Positions 15,624-24,027 of a DNA stretch of 38,621 nucleotides are shown piece after piece (the stretch's first letter is position 1; each line of letters starts with the position of its first letter). The position numbers were made by a program, and so were the translations under genes. Where the stretch lies: the NCBI GenBank assembly GCA_903911825.1, contig CAIWFB010000231.1:1-38621 (forward strand). Direction: 5' to 3'. This DNA is from an uncultured Verrucomicrobia subdivision 3 bacterium. GTDB taxonomy: Bacteria > Verrucomicrobiota > Verrucomicrobiia > Limisphaerales > UBA11358. Under the pieces are notes generated by a model. It worked only from the letters and a program-made list of their open reading frames with translations, was not told the DNA's origin and did no database searches.

Positions 15624-16259
15624 TTATTTGAACCAATCCAGCAGCAGGCCAAAACGGTTTTTGACCTGTTCAAACCCGCCGTGCGTGAGCCAGAAAATTG
15701 CGACGAGGAACAATGCGAACGCTACCCAAACCATCACCATGCGCACGTAAGGCAGTTTGCCGAAATTGGTCAGTGTAGTAATCGGGCCGAGGTCGAGCGG
15801 GCGCGGTGCCATCTTGGACAACTGAAAATCTGGACCGGCGCGGAAGAAACTATCGCGCATCGATTCGACAAATTCTTCCGGCCACGGGCCGGGGCGGAGA
15901 AATTGATCCTGCCATTTGCCAGGCATGTCGGCGAGGAGCAGTGCAAGTCTACCGCGGGTGGAAAGCGTCTGTTCGCTGCCGATCGGCGAGGTCTGCAAGA
16001 CTTCGGCGAACCAGTCGGTGACGAATTTATCCATCTCTTCGGCGGCTAACTCGGTGGCGCTGCGTTTGGGTTCGTTGGGAGCGCGGCGCTGGGCGCGTTC
16101 GAGCACGCGCAGCACGAGCTGACCGAGCAAAGGTTTGTTACGGATGCGCAGCGCGTGAAAGTAGTTCTCCACTTTCACATAGGCCGCGTTCCATTCATCC
16201 AGCGAGCGTCCGGCGATTTCACCCGAGACGTCGGGCAGAATTTTCAGGGCGGGCTCCAT
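15624..16259 (-). CDS. unknown membrane-anchored protein encoded between opgG and opgH
   Basis: This 211-residue protein is not recognised. It begins with a soluble, mostly helical region of about 165 residues (for example LDEWNAAYVKVENYFHALR and RNKPLLGQLVLRVLERA). One clear membrane helix follows near residues 167-190 (VRMVMVWVAFALFLVAIFWL) and then a short tail. There is no N-terminal signal, so the soluble part is probably cytoplasmic. Its ATG at 16259 overlaps the end of opgG by 16 bases, which points to translational coupling and a shared job in glucan synthesis. OpgH in this window lacks the long N-terminal cytoplasmic region found in E. coli, so this protein may supply that part in trans; that is only a hypothesis. 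Confidence 0.75.
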   Translation of the reverse strand: MEPALKILPDVSGEIAGRSLDEWNAAYVKVENYFHALRIRNKPLLGQLVLRVLERAQRRAPNEPKRSATELAAEEMDKFVTDWFAEVLQTSPIGSEQTLSTRGRLALLLADMPGKWQDQFLRPGPWPEEFVESMRDSFFRAGPDFQLSKMAPRPLDLGPITTLTNFGKLPYVRMVMVWVAFALFLVAIFWLTHGGFEQVKNRFGLLLDWFK

Positions 16260-17806
16260 TGATACGTCCAGGTTTCACCGACCACATTGGTGCCTTGCTG
16301 CAAGGTGCAGCGCAGGTCAATCGCTTCGTGACTACCAGCTTTGGGTTTCATCTTGAGAATGACGCGCCACGTGCCTTGATAAGTGTTTCGCAGCACAAAA
16401 CAATCGACAATCGCCGCGCCCGCGCTGCAGTTGGCGATGGCTTGCGGCGGTTTGTCTTCGGGAATGGCGTCGAACTTCGGGCCGTCGAAATCAATCACGA
16501 ATTGCCGCGCGCCAAATTGCGCATCTGGCCCGATGCGCGTGGAAACGACTTTGTTCTCGGAGAGTTTCATGTCGGTTTCGCTGGTGAAATGCAGCGTGTA
16601 GCCGAAGCGGAATGGTTGCAGCGGCGCGGGTTTATTTTTGGGATCCCAAAAAGCGACGATGTTATCCAAGCCTTCGTAACTGGTGCTCAATTCGACGAGG
16701 TGCAAATCGCCTTCGCCCCAACTACCATGCGGTTCCACCCAGACGCTCGGCACTTGATTGTAGAGGTTGAACAAGTCTTGGTAGGCGGCGAAATTCCGTT
16801 CGCGCTGCATGAGGCCGAAGCCACGGATGTTGGGCGCGTTGAAGACTTGATGCCGCATCTGCGTGGGATTGTCGAGCGGACGCCAGAACACTTCTCCGTT
16901 GCCCATCTTCACGAGCAACCCGTCGCTGTCGTGAACTTCGGTGCGATAATCGTCGAATTTGCGTTCGGTGTTTTTGCCGAACCAGAACATGCTGGTCAGC
17001 GGCGCGAGGCCGATGGTTTTGGCAGGCTTCCGATTTTTGTCCACGGCGGCAACGGTGTTGGTCGTGCGAAAATACAATACAGCTTCGATGCTCGCGAGGG
17101 TGGATTCGCCGGGGCGAATGACCATTTCATACGCGCCTACGCAGCTTACGCTGTCGAGAATGGCGTAGAGGCGAAGTTCATTGTCGTCGCCGTGCGGCTT
17201 GCCGAGCCACCAATCGGTGAAGATGGGAAATTCCTCCGGGCGATCGCCTTCGCCGCAATCCAAAGCGAGGCCGCGCGCAGATTCGCCGTAGCGTTGATCT
17301 TTGCCGAGCAGGCGGAAATAACTCGCGCCGAGAAACGCGCCGAGTTCGTCCATCTGGCCAGGTTTATTGAGCGCATTCAGGATGCGAAAGCCAGCGTAGC
17401 CGGTGTTGACGGGAATCTGATTGGCAATGTTAAGCTTGCCGTAATCGAAGAAATCCTGAACAAAGCGAATGGGTTGCGTGTGCGTGAGGGTGAATTCGTG
17501 AACGTGCACCGGTTCCTGATACAAATAGCCGGGGTGGAAAAATTCGACGCGGAACGGAAGTTTATCCGCCGCCCAGAGCGCGTGATCGCGGCGAAAACGG
17601 ATCTCGCGATATTTGTCGTAATCAAGATTGTCCTGCCGCAAGACCTTGGGCAGATCTGCGCGCGGCGAATGGAAGGGCGTCTTGGCGCGCTCCAAAGCGC
17701 GCTGCGCCACATAGTCGAGATTCACCTCGGCCGATTCCGCGCCGAGACTGACTTTCACAGTCAGCAAACTTCCGATTAAAACCAGCAGGCCAAAAGGTCG
17801 CCACAT
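16244..17806 (-). CDS. opgG: glucans biosynthesis protein G
   Basis: OpgG (MdoG) is a periplasmic protein needed to make osmoregulated periplasmic glucans. The 520-residue protein opens with a signal peptide (about 1-22, WRPFGLLVLIGSLLTVKVSLG) and then the family beta-sandwich with typical segments DYDKYREIRFRRDHALW, FRVEFFHPGYLY, TSMFWFGKN and WRPLDNP. The C-terminal immunoglobulin-like part ends in TWTYQWSPP. The ATG at 17806 is chosen over an upstream TTG (17842) because it places the signal peptide at the start. It is the first gene of a minus-strand run that continues with an overlapping unknown gene, a toxin-antitoxin pair and opgH. Confidence 0.94.
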   Translation of the reverse strand: MWRPFGLLVLIGSLLTVKVSLGAESAEVNLDYVAQRALERAKTPFHSPRADLPKVLRQDNLDYDKYREIRFRRDHALWAADKLPFRVEFFHPGYLYQEPVHVHEFTLTHTQPIRFVQDFFDYGKLNIANQIPVNTGYAGFRILNALNKPGQMDELGAFLGASYFRLLGKDQRYGESARGLALDCGEGDRPEEFPIFTDWWLGKPHGDDNELRLYAILDSVSCVGAYEMVIRPGESTLASIEAVLYFRTTNTVAAVDKNRKPAKTIGLAPLTSMFWFGKNTERKFDDYRTEVHDSDGLLVKMGNGEVFWRPLDNPTQMRHQVFNAPNIRGFGLMQRERNFAAYQDLFNLYNQVPSVWVEPHGSWGEGDLHLVELSTSYEGLDNIVAFWDPKNKPAPLQPFRFGYTLHFTSETDMKLSENKVVSTRIGPDAQFGARQFVIDFDGPKFDAIPEDKPPQAIANCSAGAAIVDCFVLRNTYQGTWRVILKMKPKAGSHEAIDLRCTLQQGTNVVGETWTYQWSPP

Positions 17807-17920
17807 TTGACTTATGAAACCTGAAAATCGGTGGATTTGCAAGTTTGGCGCAACAACAGCCGAAAACTTGAGCGGAATGATTTATCGCGCACGCGGTAGG
17901 GGCGTTGTAGATTGCGCGGC

Positions 17921-18346
17921 GTGAACGAGGAAAAATCCATTTTACCGGAACCCGACGGACTGAGACCGCGCCTGATGGAAGTGCGGGAAGGTTTACTCCA
18001 CTTGCATAAAACTTTGCTGGAATCTGAGCGGATCAGTTACGAGGAAACTTTTGGGAAAATCAATTCGCCCTACCAATTGCTCAATCTGCTCACGAACGAT
18101 CCGTGGTTCGCATGGCTCGCGCCGCTGACGCATCTGATTGCCGGCATGGATGAATCGCTGGACGCCAAAGAACCGCTGACGGCCGCCGGGGTGGAAAAAC
18201 TGGTGAATCAGGCCAAGCAACTACTCGTGGCTTCGGAAAATGGCGAAGGCTTTGCCCGCCATTTTGATGAAGCCTTGCAGCGCAGCCCCGATGTGGTGCT
18301 CGCTCAAGCGGCGATGGCAAAATTGCTCCGCGCCCAAGCGAAGTGA
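17921..18346 (+). CDS. conserved-looking hypothetical protein
   Basis: This 141-residue protein is predicted to be soluble and all-helical, with no signal or membrane segment. Recognisable segments are LLHLHKTLLESERISYEE near residues 26-43 and LTNDPWFAWLAPLTHLIAGMDE near 58-79. Similar small proteins with a DPWFAWL.PL core occur in several bacterial groups, mostly without a name, so no function is given. The GTG at 17921 is preferred over a TTG three codons upstream; neither has a clear ribosome-binding site. It diverges from opgG, with about 115 bases between the two starts, and precedes the YqhA-like gene by 90 bases on the same strand. Confidence 0.7.
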   Translation: MNEEKSILPEPDGLRPRLMEVREGLLHLHKTLLESERISYEETFGKINSPYQLLNLLTNDPWFAWLAPLTHLIAGMDESLDAKEPLTAAGVEKLVNQAKQLLVASENGEGFARHFDEALQRSPDVVLAQAAMAKLLRAQAK

Positions 18347-18436
18347 GCGAGACGGCGCGACATTGGGGTGAGGAATTAACTTAGCCGAAGGTTTTGATAA
18401 GTTGCGCCGGCCATAGTGAGAAGATAATCTCGCCCA

Positions 18437-18970
18437 GTGCACAATAGAATTGAGCTTTTCATCGAAACCGTGCTGTGGAAATCCCGCTGGATGGTTTTTC
18501 TGGCGGTCATTGGGAGCATCCTCGCGGCGCTGATGTTGATGATTCTGGGAGCGGCCGACATCATTTTGGTTTTGAAAAATGGCGTGCTCGTGGCTACTGG
18601 GGCAGTGGACGCGGAACATTTTCAGGAAGCTTCCGTGAGCATCATCATCCGCGCCGTGGACGCATTTTTGATCGGCACCGTCATGCTTATTTTTGGGCTT
18701 GGATTGTATGAATTGTTCATCTGCAAAATCCATGCGGCTGAGAACGAAAACAGTTCCGCCAATGTGCTCGTCGTTCACAGCCTTGATCAGTTGAAGGAAA
18801 AAATCGGCAAGGTCATCATCATGGTGCTGGTGGTGACGTTCTTCAAACACGCGCTCGAGATGTCCTACAATACCATTTTAGATTTGGTCTGGCTGGCAGT
18901 GGGCACGCTTTTTTGCGCGACAGCGCTGTTCCTGCTGGGATACCGCAAAGAGGGGCAGCACGAGAAATAG
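18437..18970 (+). CDS. YqhA/UPF0114 family membrane protein
   Basis: The 177-residue protein matches the UPF0114 (YqhA) family. The features are an N-terminal IELFIETVLWKSRWMVFLAVIGS, a first membrane helix near residues 19-41, then RAVDAFLIGTVMLIFGLGLYELFI near 72-95, and two more helices (about 123-141 and 147-168). The function of this inner-membrane family is not established. The start is taken as the GTG at 18437, because the next ATG (18 codons later) would remove the conserved N-terminal helix. It converges on the ABC permease gene, with only about 35 bases between the stops. Confidence 0.85.
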   Translation: MHNRIELFIETVLWKSRWMVFLAVIGSILAALMLMILGAADIILVLKNGVLVATGAVDAEHFQEASVSIIIRAVDAFLIGTVMLIFGLGLYELFICKIHAAENENSSANVLVVHSLDQLKEKIGKVIIMVLVVTFFKHALEMSYNTILDLVWLAVGTLFCATALFLLGYRKEGQHEK

Positions 18971-19005
18971 TTATTCAAACCCCGAACGCAGCCGCGCGCC
19001 AAAAA

Positions 19006-20136
19006 TCAATCCAGCGTCTGCCGGTAGCGCTTCACGCCGATCGTCAGCATCACCGTGAGGAACAGAGCGATCGGCCACAAGTCCGGCAGGGTTTCCGCGA
19101 GGCCATTGCCCTTCAGCAAAATCCCGCGCACCACGCGCAAAAAATGCGTGAGCGGCAGACATTCGCCGAGGTGTTGCGCCCATGGCGGCATTCCGCGAAA
19201 CGGAAACATGTAGCCCGAGAGCAGCAGCGACGGCAGAAAGAAAAAGAACGCCATCTGCACCGCTTGCAATTGATTCTTCGCCACCGTAGAAAACGTGATA
19301 CCCACCGCCAGATTCGCCACGATGAACAGCAGCACCAAGACGAATAACAAGGGCACGCTGCCCAGCATCGGCACGTTGAAGAGAAATTTCGCCGCGAGCA
19401 ACACGAGCGTCACTTGCACGTAGCCGACGAGGATGTAAGGCACAATTTTCCCGACGATGACTTCGCCCGGATGCACCGGGGTGGAGAGCAGATTTTCCAT
19501 CGTGCCCCGCTCGCGTTCGCGCGTGATGGCGAGGCCGGTGATCATGATCATCGTCATCGTGAGCATCACGCCCATGAGGCCGGGCACGATGTTGTATTGG
19601 CTGATGCTTTCGGGATTGTAGTGCTGATGCGTGACCAATGTGAACGGCGGCGCCGTGGAACGTAGTTTCGTCAACGGCCCGGTGAGATCGCGATTGATGG
19701 CGGTGGTGGCCAGCTGATTCATCGCCGCCAGCGCGAAACCCACGGCGGAAGGATCAGTCGCATCCGCTTCCAGCAACAGCGTCGGCTTTTCTCCGCGCAA
19801 TAGTTTGCGGGAAAAATCCACGGGAATCGTCACGGCGAATTGCACTTTATTTTCCGCGAGCATGGTTTTGATTTCTGCCGCGCTGTGCGCCTCCGTGTTG
19901 ATGTCGAAGTAACTGCTATTGCGCAAGGACCAGACGAGCGTGCGCGAGAACTGGCTGTTATCGGCTGCGTAGATCGCCGTGGGGAGATGCTTGGGATTGG
20001 AATTGATGGCGTAACCGAACAGGATCAATTGGATCATTGGCACGCCGACCATCATGCCGAACGTCATGCGATCGCGCCGCATCTGGATGAACTCCTTCAC
20101 GACGATGGCCCAGAAACGATGGAAGCTAAAGGTCAC
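19006..20136 (-). CDS. ABC-2 type transporter permease (YbhS/YbhR-like)
   Basis: This 376-residue ABC-2 permease has one N-terminal membrane helix (about 26-46, FGMMVGVPMIQLILFGYAIN), a large extracytoplasmic domain (about 50-180), and five C-terminal helices. The ABC-2 landmark ITRERERGTMENLLSTPVHPGEVIVGKI lies between the first two of these. Its ATG overlaps the stop of the ATPase gene by 4 bases (ATGA). With the upstream ATPase and membrane-fusion lipoprotein it forms a drug-efflux-type exporter comparable to E. coli YbhG-YbhF-YbhS/R. Only one permease gene is present, so it would have to act as a homodimer. Confidence 0.9.
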   Translation of the reverse strand: MTFSFHRFWAIVVKEFIQMRRDRMTFGMMVGVPMIQLILFGYAINSNPKHLPTAIYAADNSQFSRTLVWSLRNSSYFDINTEAHSAAEIKTMLAENKVQFAVTIPVDFSRKLLRGEKPTLLLEADATDPSAVGFALAAMNQLATTAINRDLTGPLTKLRSTAPPFTLVTHQHYNPESISQYNIVPGLMGVMLTMTMIMITGLAITRERERGTMENLLSTPVHPGEVIVGKIVPYILVGYVQVTLVLLAAKFLFNVPMLGSVPLLFVLVLLFIVANLAVGITFSTVAKNQLQAVQMAFFFFLPSLLLSGYMFPFRGMPPWAQHLGECLPLTHFLRVVRGILLKGNGLAETLPDLWPIALFLTVMLTIGVKRYRQTLD

Positions 20137-21059
20137 GAGAAATTATCCTTCGCCGTTTCCATCAGGCTGATGAACACGTCTTCCAAGCCGGATTCAATTT
20201 TCTCCCAGCGATACGCGCCCGTCATGAAAGGCTGCACGCTGGCCTGCATTTTGGCAGCATCGCGCCCGCTGACGTGCAGCGTGGTGCCGAACGCCACAAC
20301 TTGTTCCACCCCGGGTAAGCCGCGCAATTTGTCCGCGAGCGGCGAAAGATTTTCGCCGGAAATTTCCCACGTCGTCAGCCCGCCCGCCTTGACCACTTCC
20401 GCCACCGTGCCGCGCGCGAGCAGATTGCCGTAGGCAATGTAAGCCAGCCGATTGCAGCGCGACGCTTCATCCATGTAATGCGTGGTGATGAGAAACGTGA
20501 GCCCTTCCGCTGCGAGCTTGTGGATCTCTTCCCAGAAATCGCGCCGCGCTTTCGGGTCCACGCCCGCCGTCGGTTCATCCAGCAGCAACAACTGCGGTTC
20601 GTGAATCAAGCACGCGGCGAGCGCAAGGCGCTGTTTCCAACCGCCGGACAATGTGCCCGCAAGTTGCTGGCGCCGTTCGACCATGCCCAGCCGTTCCAAA
20701 CTTTTTTGCACGGCAGCCTTACGATTCGGCATTCCGTAAAGCCGCGCGATGAAGCCGAGATTTTCCTCGATGCTTAAATCTTCGTAGAACGAAAATTTCT
20801 GCGTCATATAACCGACGCGTTTTTTGATCTCGGCGCTTTGCGTGCGGAAATCGAGGCCCAGACAACTTCCCTCGCCGCCATCCGGCGTGAGCAAACCGCA
20901 GAGCATCCGCAGGAACGTCGTCTTGCCGCTGCCGTTAGGGCCGAGGAAACCGTAGATCTCGCCAGGCCGCACCTGCATGGCGATGTCGTTCACAACCGTG
21001 CGCGCGCCGAAACGCTTCGTGACGCCGCGCACGTCGATGGCGAATTCATTCGCGCTCAT
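20133..21059 (-). CDS. ABC transporter ATP-binding protein (YbhF-like, single cassette)
   Basis: This 308-residue ATPase has a complete nucleotide-binding domain: Walker A GPNGSGKTT (about 40-48), Q-loop Gln in YMTQKF, signature LSGGWKQRL (137-145), Walker B LLLLDEPTAGVD (157-168) and the switch His in TTHYMDEA. A C-terminal extension of about 80 residues follows, as in ABC-2 drug and polysaccharide exporters. E. coli YbhF carries two such cassettes in one chain, while this protein has one. The gene starts 3 bases after the stop of the lipoprotein gene and overlaps the permease gene by 4 bases, which implies one transcript. Confidence 0.93.
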   Translation of the reverse strand: MSANEFAIDVRGVTKRFGARTVVNDIAMQVRPGEIYGFLGPNGSGKTTFLRMLCGLLTPDGGEGSCLGLDFRTQSAEIKKRVGYMTQKFSFYEDLSIEENLGFIARLYGMPNRKAAVQKSLERLGMVERRQQLAGTLSGGWKQRLALAACLIHEPQLLLLDEPTAGVDPKARRDFWEEIHKLAAEGLTFLITTHYMDEASRCNRLAYIAYGNLLARGTVAEVVKAGGLTTWEISGENLSPLADKLRGLPGVEQVVAFGTTLHVSGRDAAKMQASVQPFMTGAYRWEKIESGLEDVFISLMETAKDNFS

Positions 21060-21062
21060 GGC

Positions 21063-21875
21063 TCAAGGCAGTTGCACATCCACCGGTTGACCGGGGCGCA
21101 ACGCAGCGGCGTCTGCCGGAGAAAACTTCGCTTCGATCATGAAGACCAAGTTCGCGCGCGTCTCGCGGCTGTAGATCACCGGCGGCGTGTATTCGGCTTG
21201 GGTGGAGATGTAATTCACAGTGGCGGTGAACGGTTGTTTTGCGCCATCCGGCTGCACGGAAACAGTGCCGCCCACTTTGACCAGCGCGAGCTTTTCCTGT
21301 GGCACGAAGAAGCGCACTTTCAGATTCTCCGGCGGCAGCAGCGACACCACCGGACTCGCGGCAGCCACGAATTCCCCCTGCCGATACAGCGTGTCGTGCA
21401 CTTGCGCGTCCGTCGGCGCGACTTGTTGCTTCTGGTCGAAGGCCCAGCGCGCTTTGGTAAGGGCGGCTTTTTGCGACGCGACTTGTGCGGCATCCGCATC
21501 GCGCTGTGACTGCGAGCGGGAAAGTTCTTCGGCAGAAATAATATTGGCACCGCTGGCAGACAACTGCTCGCGCCGCACGAATTCAGTCCCGCTGCGATTC
21601 AGCGCGGCTTCGGCTTGCGCGAGATTTTTCTCCGCTTGTTCCACCACGGCGGCTTCGGATTCGCGTTCTAAAATAAAAAGGAGTTGGCCGGCTTTGACGT
21701 TGTCGCCCCGCGCCACGGCGAGGTTCGTCAGCGCACCCGCGAGCGGCGCGGCGAGATAAACATATTCGCCCTCGATGTAACCTTGAAAGTCGCCGGACGA
21801 ATTTTTGGCACAGCCCGCGCCAAGCGCGATCAGGGCTACCAAAACCGGCGTGATGAATCGTTGAAATTTCCGCAT
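21063..21875 (-). CDS. HlyD-family membrane fusion lipoprotein (YbhG-like)
   Basis: This 270-residue periplasmic adaptor has a probable lipoprotein signal (residues 1-21, ending LGAG before Cys22). A split biotinyl-lipoyl hairpin domain follows (EYVYLAAPLAGALTNLAVARGDNVKAGQLLFIL and, later, TLYRQGEFVAAASPVVSLLPP), with a helical hairpin of about 80 residues between them. A beta-barrel and the C-terminal RPGQPVDVQLP come last. Such proteins bridge an inner-membrane pump and a TolC channel. The ATG at 21875 is preferred over a GTG seven codons upstream because it fits the lipoprotein signal. It is first in the minus-strand efflux operon and faces the CecR-like regulator gene across 76 bases. 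Confidence 0.9.
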   Translation of the reverse strand: MRKFQRFITPVLVALIALGAGCAKNSSGDFQGYIEGEYVYLAAPLAGALTNLAVARGDNVKAGQLLFILERESEAAVVEQAEKNLAQAEAALNRSGTEFVRREQLSASGANIISAEELSRSQSQRDADAAQVASQKAALTKARWAFDQKQQVAPTDAQVHDTLYRQGEFVAAASPVVSLLPPENLKVRFFVPQEKLALVKVGGTVSVQPDGAKQPFTATVNYISTQAEYTPPVIYSRETRANLVFMIEAKFSPADAAALRPGQPVDVQLP

Positions 21876-21911
21876 AGTTTCTTTCGCTGACGTCACTCAA
21901 CAAGATTGTGG

Positions 21912-21948
21912 TTGACGTGTCAAACAATTGTTTGAATTATCTGTTTGA
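21912..21948. promoter_or_regulatory. operator-like palindrome and promoter between the efflux operon and its regulator
   Basis: A perfect 16-base palindrome TCAAACAATTGTTTGA (21920-21935) is followed by an extra half-site TGTTTGA (21942-21948). TTGACG (21912-21917) lies just before it, and an AT-rich -10-like region overlaps its right edge, so a bound regulator would cover the promoter spacer. A TetR-type dimer encoded next door is the natural candidate ligand. Assignment to that protein is inference. Confidence 0.6.
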
Positions 21949-21951
21949 AAG

Positions 21952-22602
21952 ATGAAGTTGAACCCTCAAGCAGACCAAGCCGAGACGCGCCAGCAGTTGC
22001 TGGAAGCGGCGGGTGCGGTCTTTGCCGAAGTCGGTTTTCGCAACGCCACCGTGCGCGAGATCTGTCAGCGCGCGGGCGCGAACATCGCGGCAGTGAATTA
22101 TCATTTCGGCGATAAGGAGCGGCTTTACATGGAAGTATTCCGTTACTCGCAGGAGAAAGCCCACGCCCGTTATCCGCTGGTTTCCGAAACGACGGCCGCC
22201 ACGCTGCCGCCGGAAAAGAAATTATATTTTTTCGTGCACACGCTGTTACAACGCATCTTTGATGAGGGCGAGGCGGCTTGGCACGGCAAGCTAATGCTCC
22301 GCGAGATGATGGAGCCGACGGCGGCGCTGGATTTTGTTGTCACGGAAAAAATCCGCCCGATGTCGGTTCAGCTCAGCGCCATCGTCGCCGAACTCATCGG
22401 CTGCCCCGTGACGGATGCGCGCACCTGGCACTGCGGGTTTAGCGTCGTGGGCCAATGTGCTTTCTACTGCCACAGCCGGCCGGTCGTGGCGCGACTTTTT
22501 CCCGAGCAGACGTTTGACACTGAAGCTTTGCACCAGCTCGCCGATCACATCACCAAATTTTCCCTCGCTGGAATGAAACCCTTTCGCGTCGCCAAAAAAT
22601 AA
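21952..22602 (+). CDS. TetR-family regulator, CecR/YbiH-like
   Basis: This 216-residue repressor has an N-terminal TetR helix-turn-helix (about 14-60, ending TVREICQRAGANIAAVNYHFGDKERLY). Its C-terminal ligand-binding region (about 85-205) resembles E. coli CecR (YbiH), with features such as LMLREMMEPT near residue 115 and a Cys/His-containing helix around HCGFSVVGQCAFYCHSRP. In E. coli CecR controls the ybhGFSR exporter genes. Here it sits divergent to an equivalent exporter and 11 bases upstream of a TolC-family gene, so it probably represses both sides and its own gene. No Shine-Dalgarno sequence is obvious at the ATG. Confidence 0.88.
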   Translation: MKLNPQADQAETRQQLLEAAGAVFAEVGFRNATVREICQRAGANIAAVNYHFGDKERLYMEVFRYSQEKAHARYPLVSETTAATLPPEKKLYFFVHTLLQRIFDEGEAAWHGKLMLREMMEPTAALDFVVTEKIRPMSVQLSAIVAELIGCPVTDARTWHCGFSVVGQCAFYCHSRPVVARLFPEQTFDTEALHQLADHITKFSLAGMKPFRVAKK

Positions 22603-22613
22603 TTTATCACGCT

Positions 22614-23963
22614 ATGAAATCATTCACCACTCTCGCCGCAATCGCGCTCATCGCTCTGACCGCCAGCGTTCACGCCGACACCACCAATTCCACCGGCTGG
22701 CTCACGCAACCACTTTCACTCGCGGAGGCACTGAACCTTGCGCTCAAGCAGAACGCCACCATTAGCAAGGCCAAGAACGATCTCGAAGCCTCACACGGCC
22801 TCGTCGTGCAGACCCGCGCTATCGCCCTGCCCCAGCTGACCGCGAGCGGCCAAGTCGAGAAACTTGATCCCAACGCCATTGAATCCGTCAGCGGTTTCAG
22901 CCAACAACAGACGCGCAGTTGGAACACCGGCATCAAGCTGGTGCAGAATATTTACATGGGTGGCCGCATGGTCGCCGCCATCAAAGCTGCCGACGTGACC
23001 AAAGTTCAAGCCCTCGCCAATTACCGCACCGCCGTCGCGAATGCCTTGCTCAACGTCCGCCTCGCTTACTACGACGTGCTGCTCGCCGAACAACTCGTCA
23101 CCGTCCGCGAAGCGTCTGTGAAATTACTCGCCAAGGAATTTGACGATCAGCAACACCGCTTCGACGCCGGCACCGTGCCGCACTTCAACGTGCTCCGCGC
23201 CGAAGTCGCCGTGGCCAACGAAAACCCCACGCTCATCGCCGCGCGTAATTCGCTGCGGCTGGCCAAAAACACCTTGGTCAATGCGCTCGGCTATAATCTG
23301 CCCCGCGAAATCTGGGACGACATTCCCCTCAATCTTTCGGACCGCTTGACCACCGAGCCTTACGCCGTGAATGTCTCTGAAGCCATTCAGCAAGCCCTCA
23401 ACCAGCGCACCGAGCTCACCTCGCTCCGACAAAACATCAAGCTCCAGAAGCTCAATATCGTGGATGCGAAATCCGGCTACAAACCCGTCATCGGCCTCTT
23501 CGCTGGTTACAATTGGCACAGTGCCTCACTGCTCGACCCGATTGAATTGAGCCACGCCATCGAGGGTTGGAATGCGGGCGCGCAGTTGAGCTGGAATATT
23601 TTCGATGGCGCCGCTACCTACGGCAAAGTCACCCAAGCCAAAGCTAACTACGCCAAGGCTCAGACCGAACTCGACGATCAATCCCGCCTCATCGAACTCG
23701 GCGTTCGCTCCGCGTATTCCGACTTTGTGCAAGCCCGCGAAACGCTCGAATCCCAATCCAAAGTCGTGGAACTCGCCGACGAAGCTCTGCGCGAAGCCAA
23801 AGCCCGCGCCGAAGCCGGCACCGGCACTCAGCTCGACGTCTTGAATGCCGAGACCGAACTCACCAAATCCCGCACCACCCAAGTGCAAGCCCAGCACGAC
23901 TACACCGCCGCCCGCGCCAAACTGGAACGCGCCATCGGTGCCGACTTAGCGCCCTTGAAATAA
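22614..23963 (+). CDS. TolC-family outer membrane efflux protein
   Basis: This 449-residue protein has a signal peptide (about 1-21, cleaved after VHA) and two internally similar outer-membrane-efflux halves. Each half is rich in long helices with heptad Ala/Leu spacing, for example RTAVANALLNVRLAYYDVLLAEQLV and RLIELGVRSAYSDFVQARETLESQS. The repeated RFDAGTVPHFNVLRAEVAVA and RAEAGTGTQLDVLNAETELT segments are the familiar TolC-family turn motifs. It would trimerise into the outer-membrane duct for the exporter encoded on the opposite strand. It begins 11 bases after the regulator gene, so the two are almost certainly cotranscribed. Confidence 0.94.
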   Translation: MKSFTTLAAIALIALTASVHADTTNSTGWLTQPLSLAEALNLALKQNATISKAKNDLEASHGLVVQTRAIALPQLTASGQVEKLDPNAIESVSGFSQQQTRSWNTGIKLVQNIYMGGRMVAAIKAADVTKVQALANYRTAVANALLNVRLAYYDVLLAEQLVTVREASVKLLAKEFDDQQHRFDAGTVPHFNVLRAEVAVANENPTLIAARNSLRLAKNTLVNALGYNLPREIWDDIPLNLSDRLTTEPYAVNVSEAIQQALNQRTELTSLRQNIKLQKLNIVDAKSGYKPVIGLFAGYNWHSASLLDPIELSHAIEGWNAGAQLSWNIFDGAATYGKVTQAKANYAKAQTELDDQSRLIELGVRSAYSDFVQARETLESQSKVVELADEALREAKARAEAGTGTQLDVLNAETELTKSRTTQVQAQHDYTAARAKLERAIGADLAPLK

Positions 23964-24027
23964 TTTTACCGCATGGCGGCGGCTTCGCTTATCAGTTGAA
24001 ACAGACCGACTGAAACCTTTCGCGGTT

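Noticed and set aside
16259-17779. A 506-codon plus-strand open frame
   Set aside because: It is antisense to opgG, whose signal peptide and family motifs are clear; the plus-strand product has no recognisable domain.
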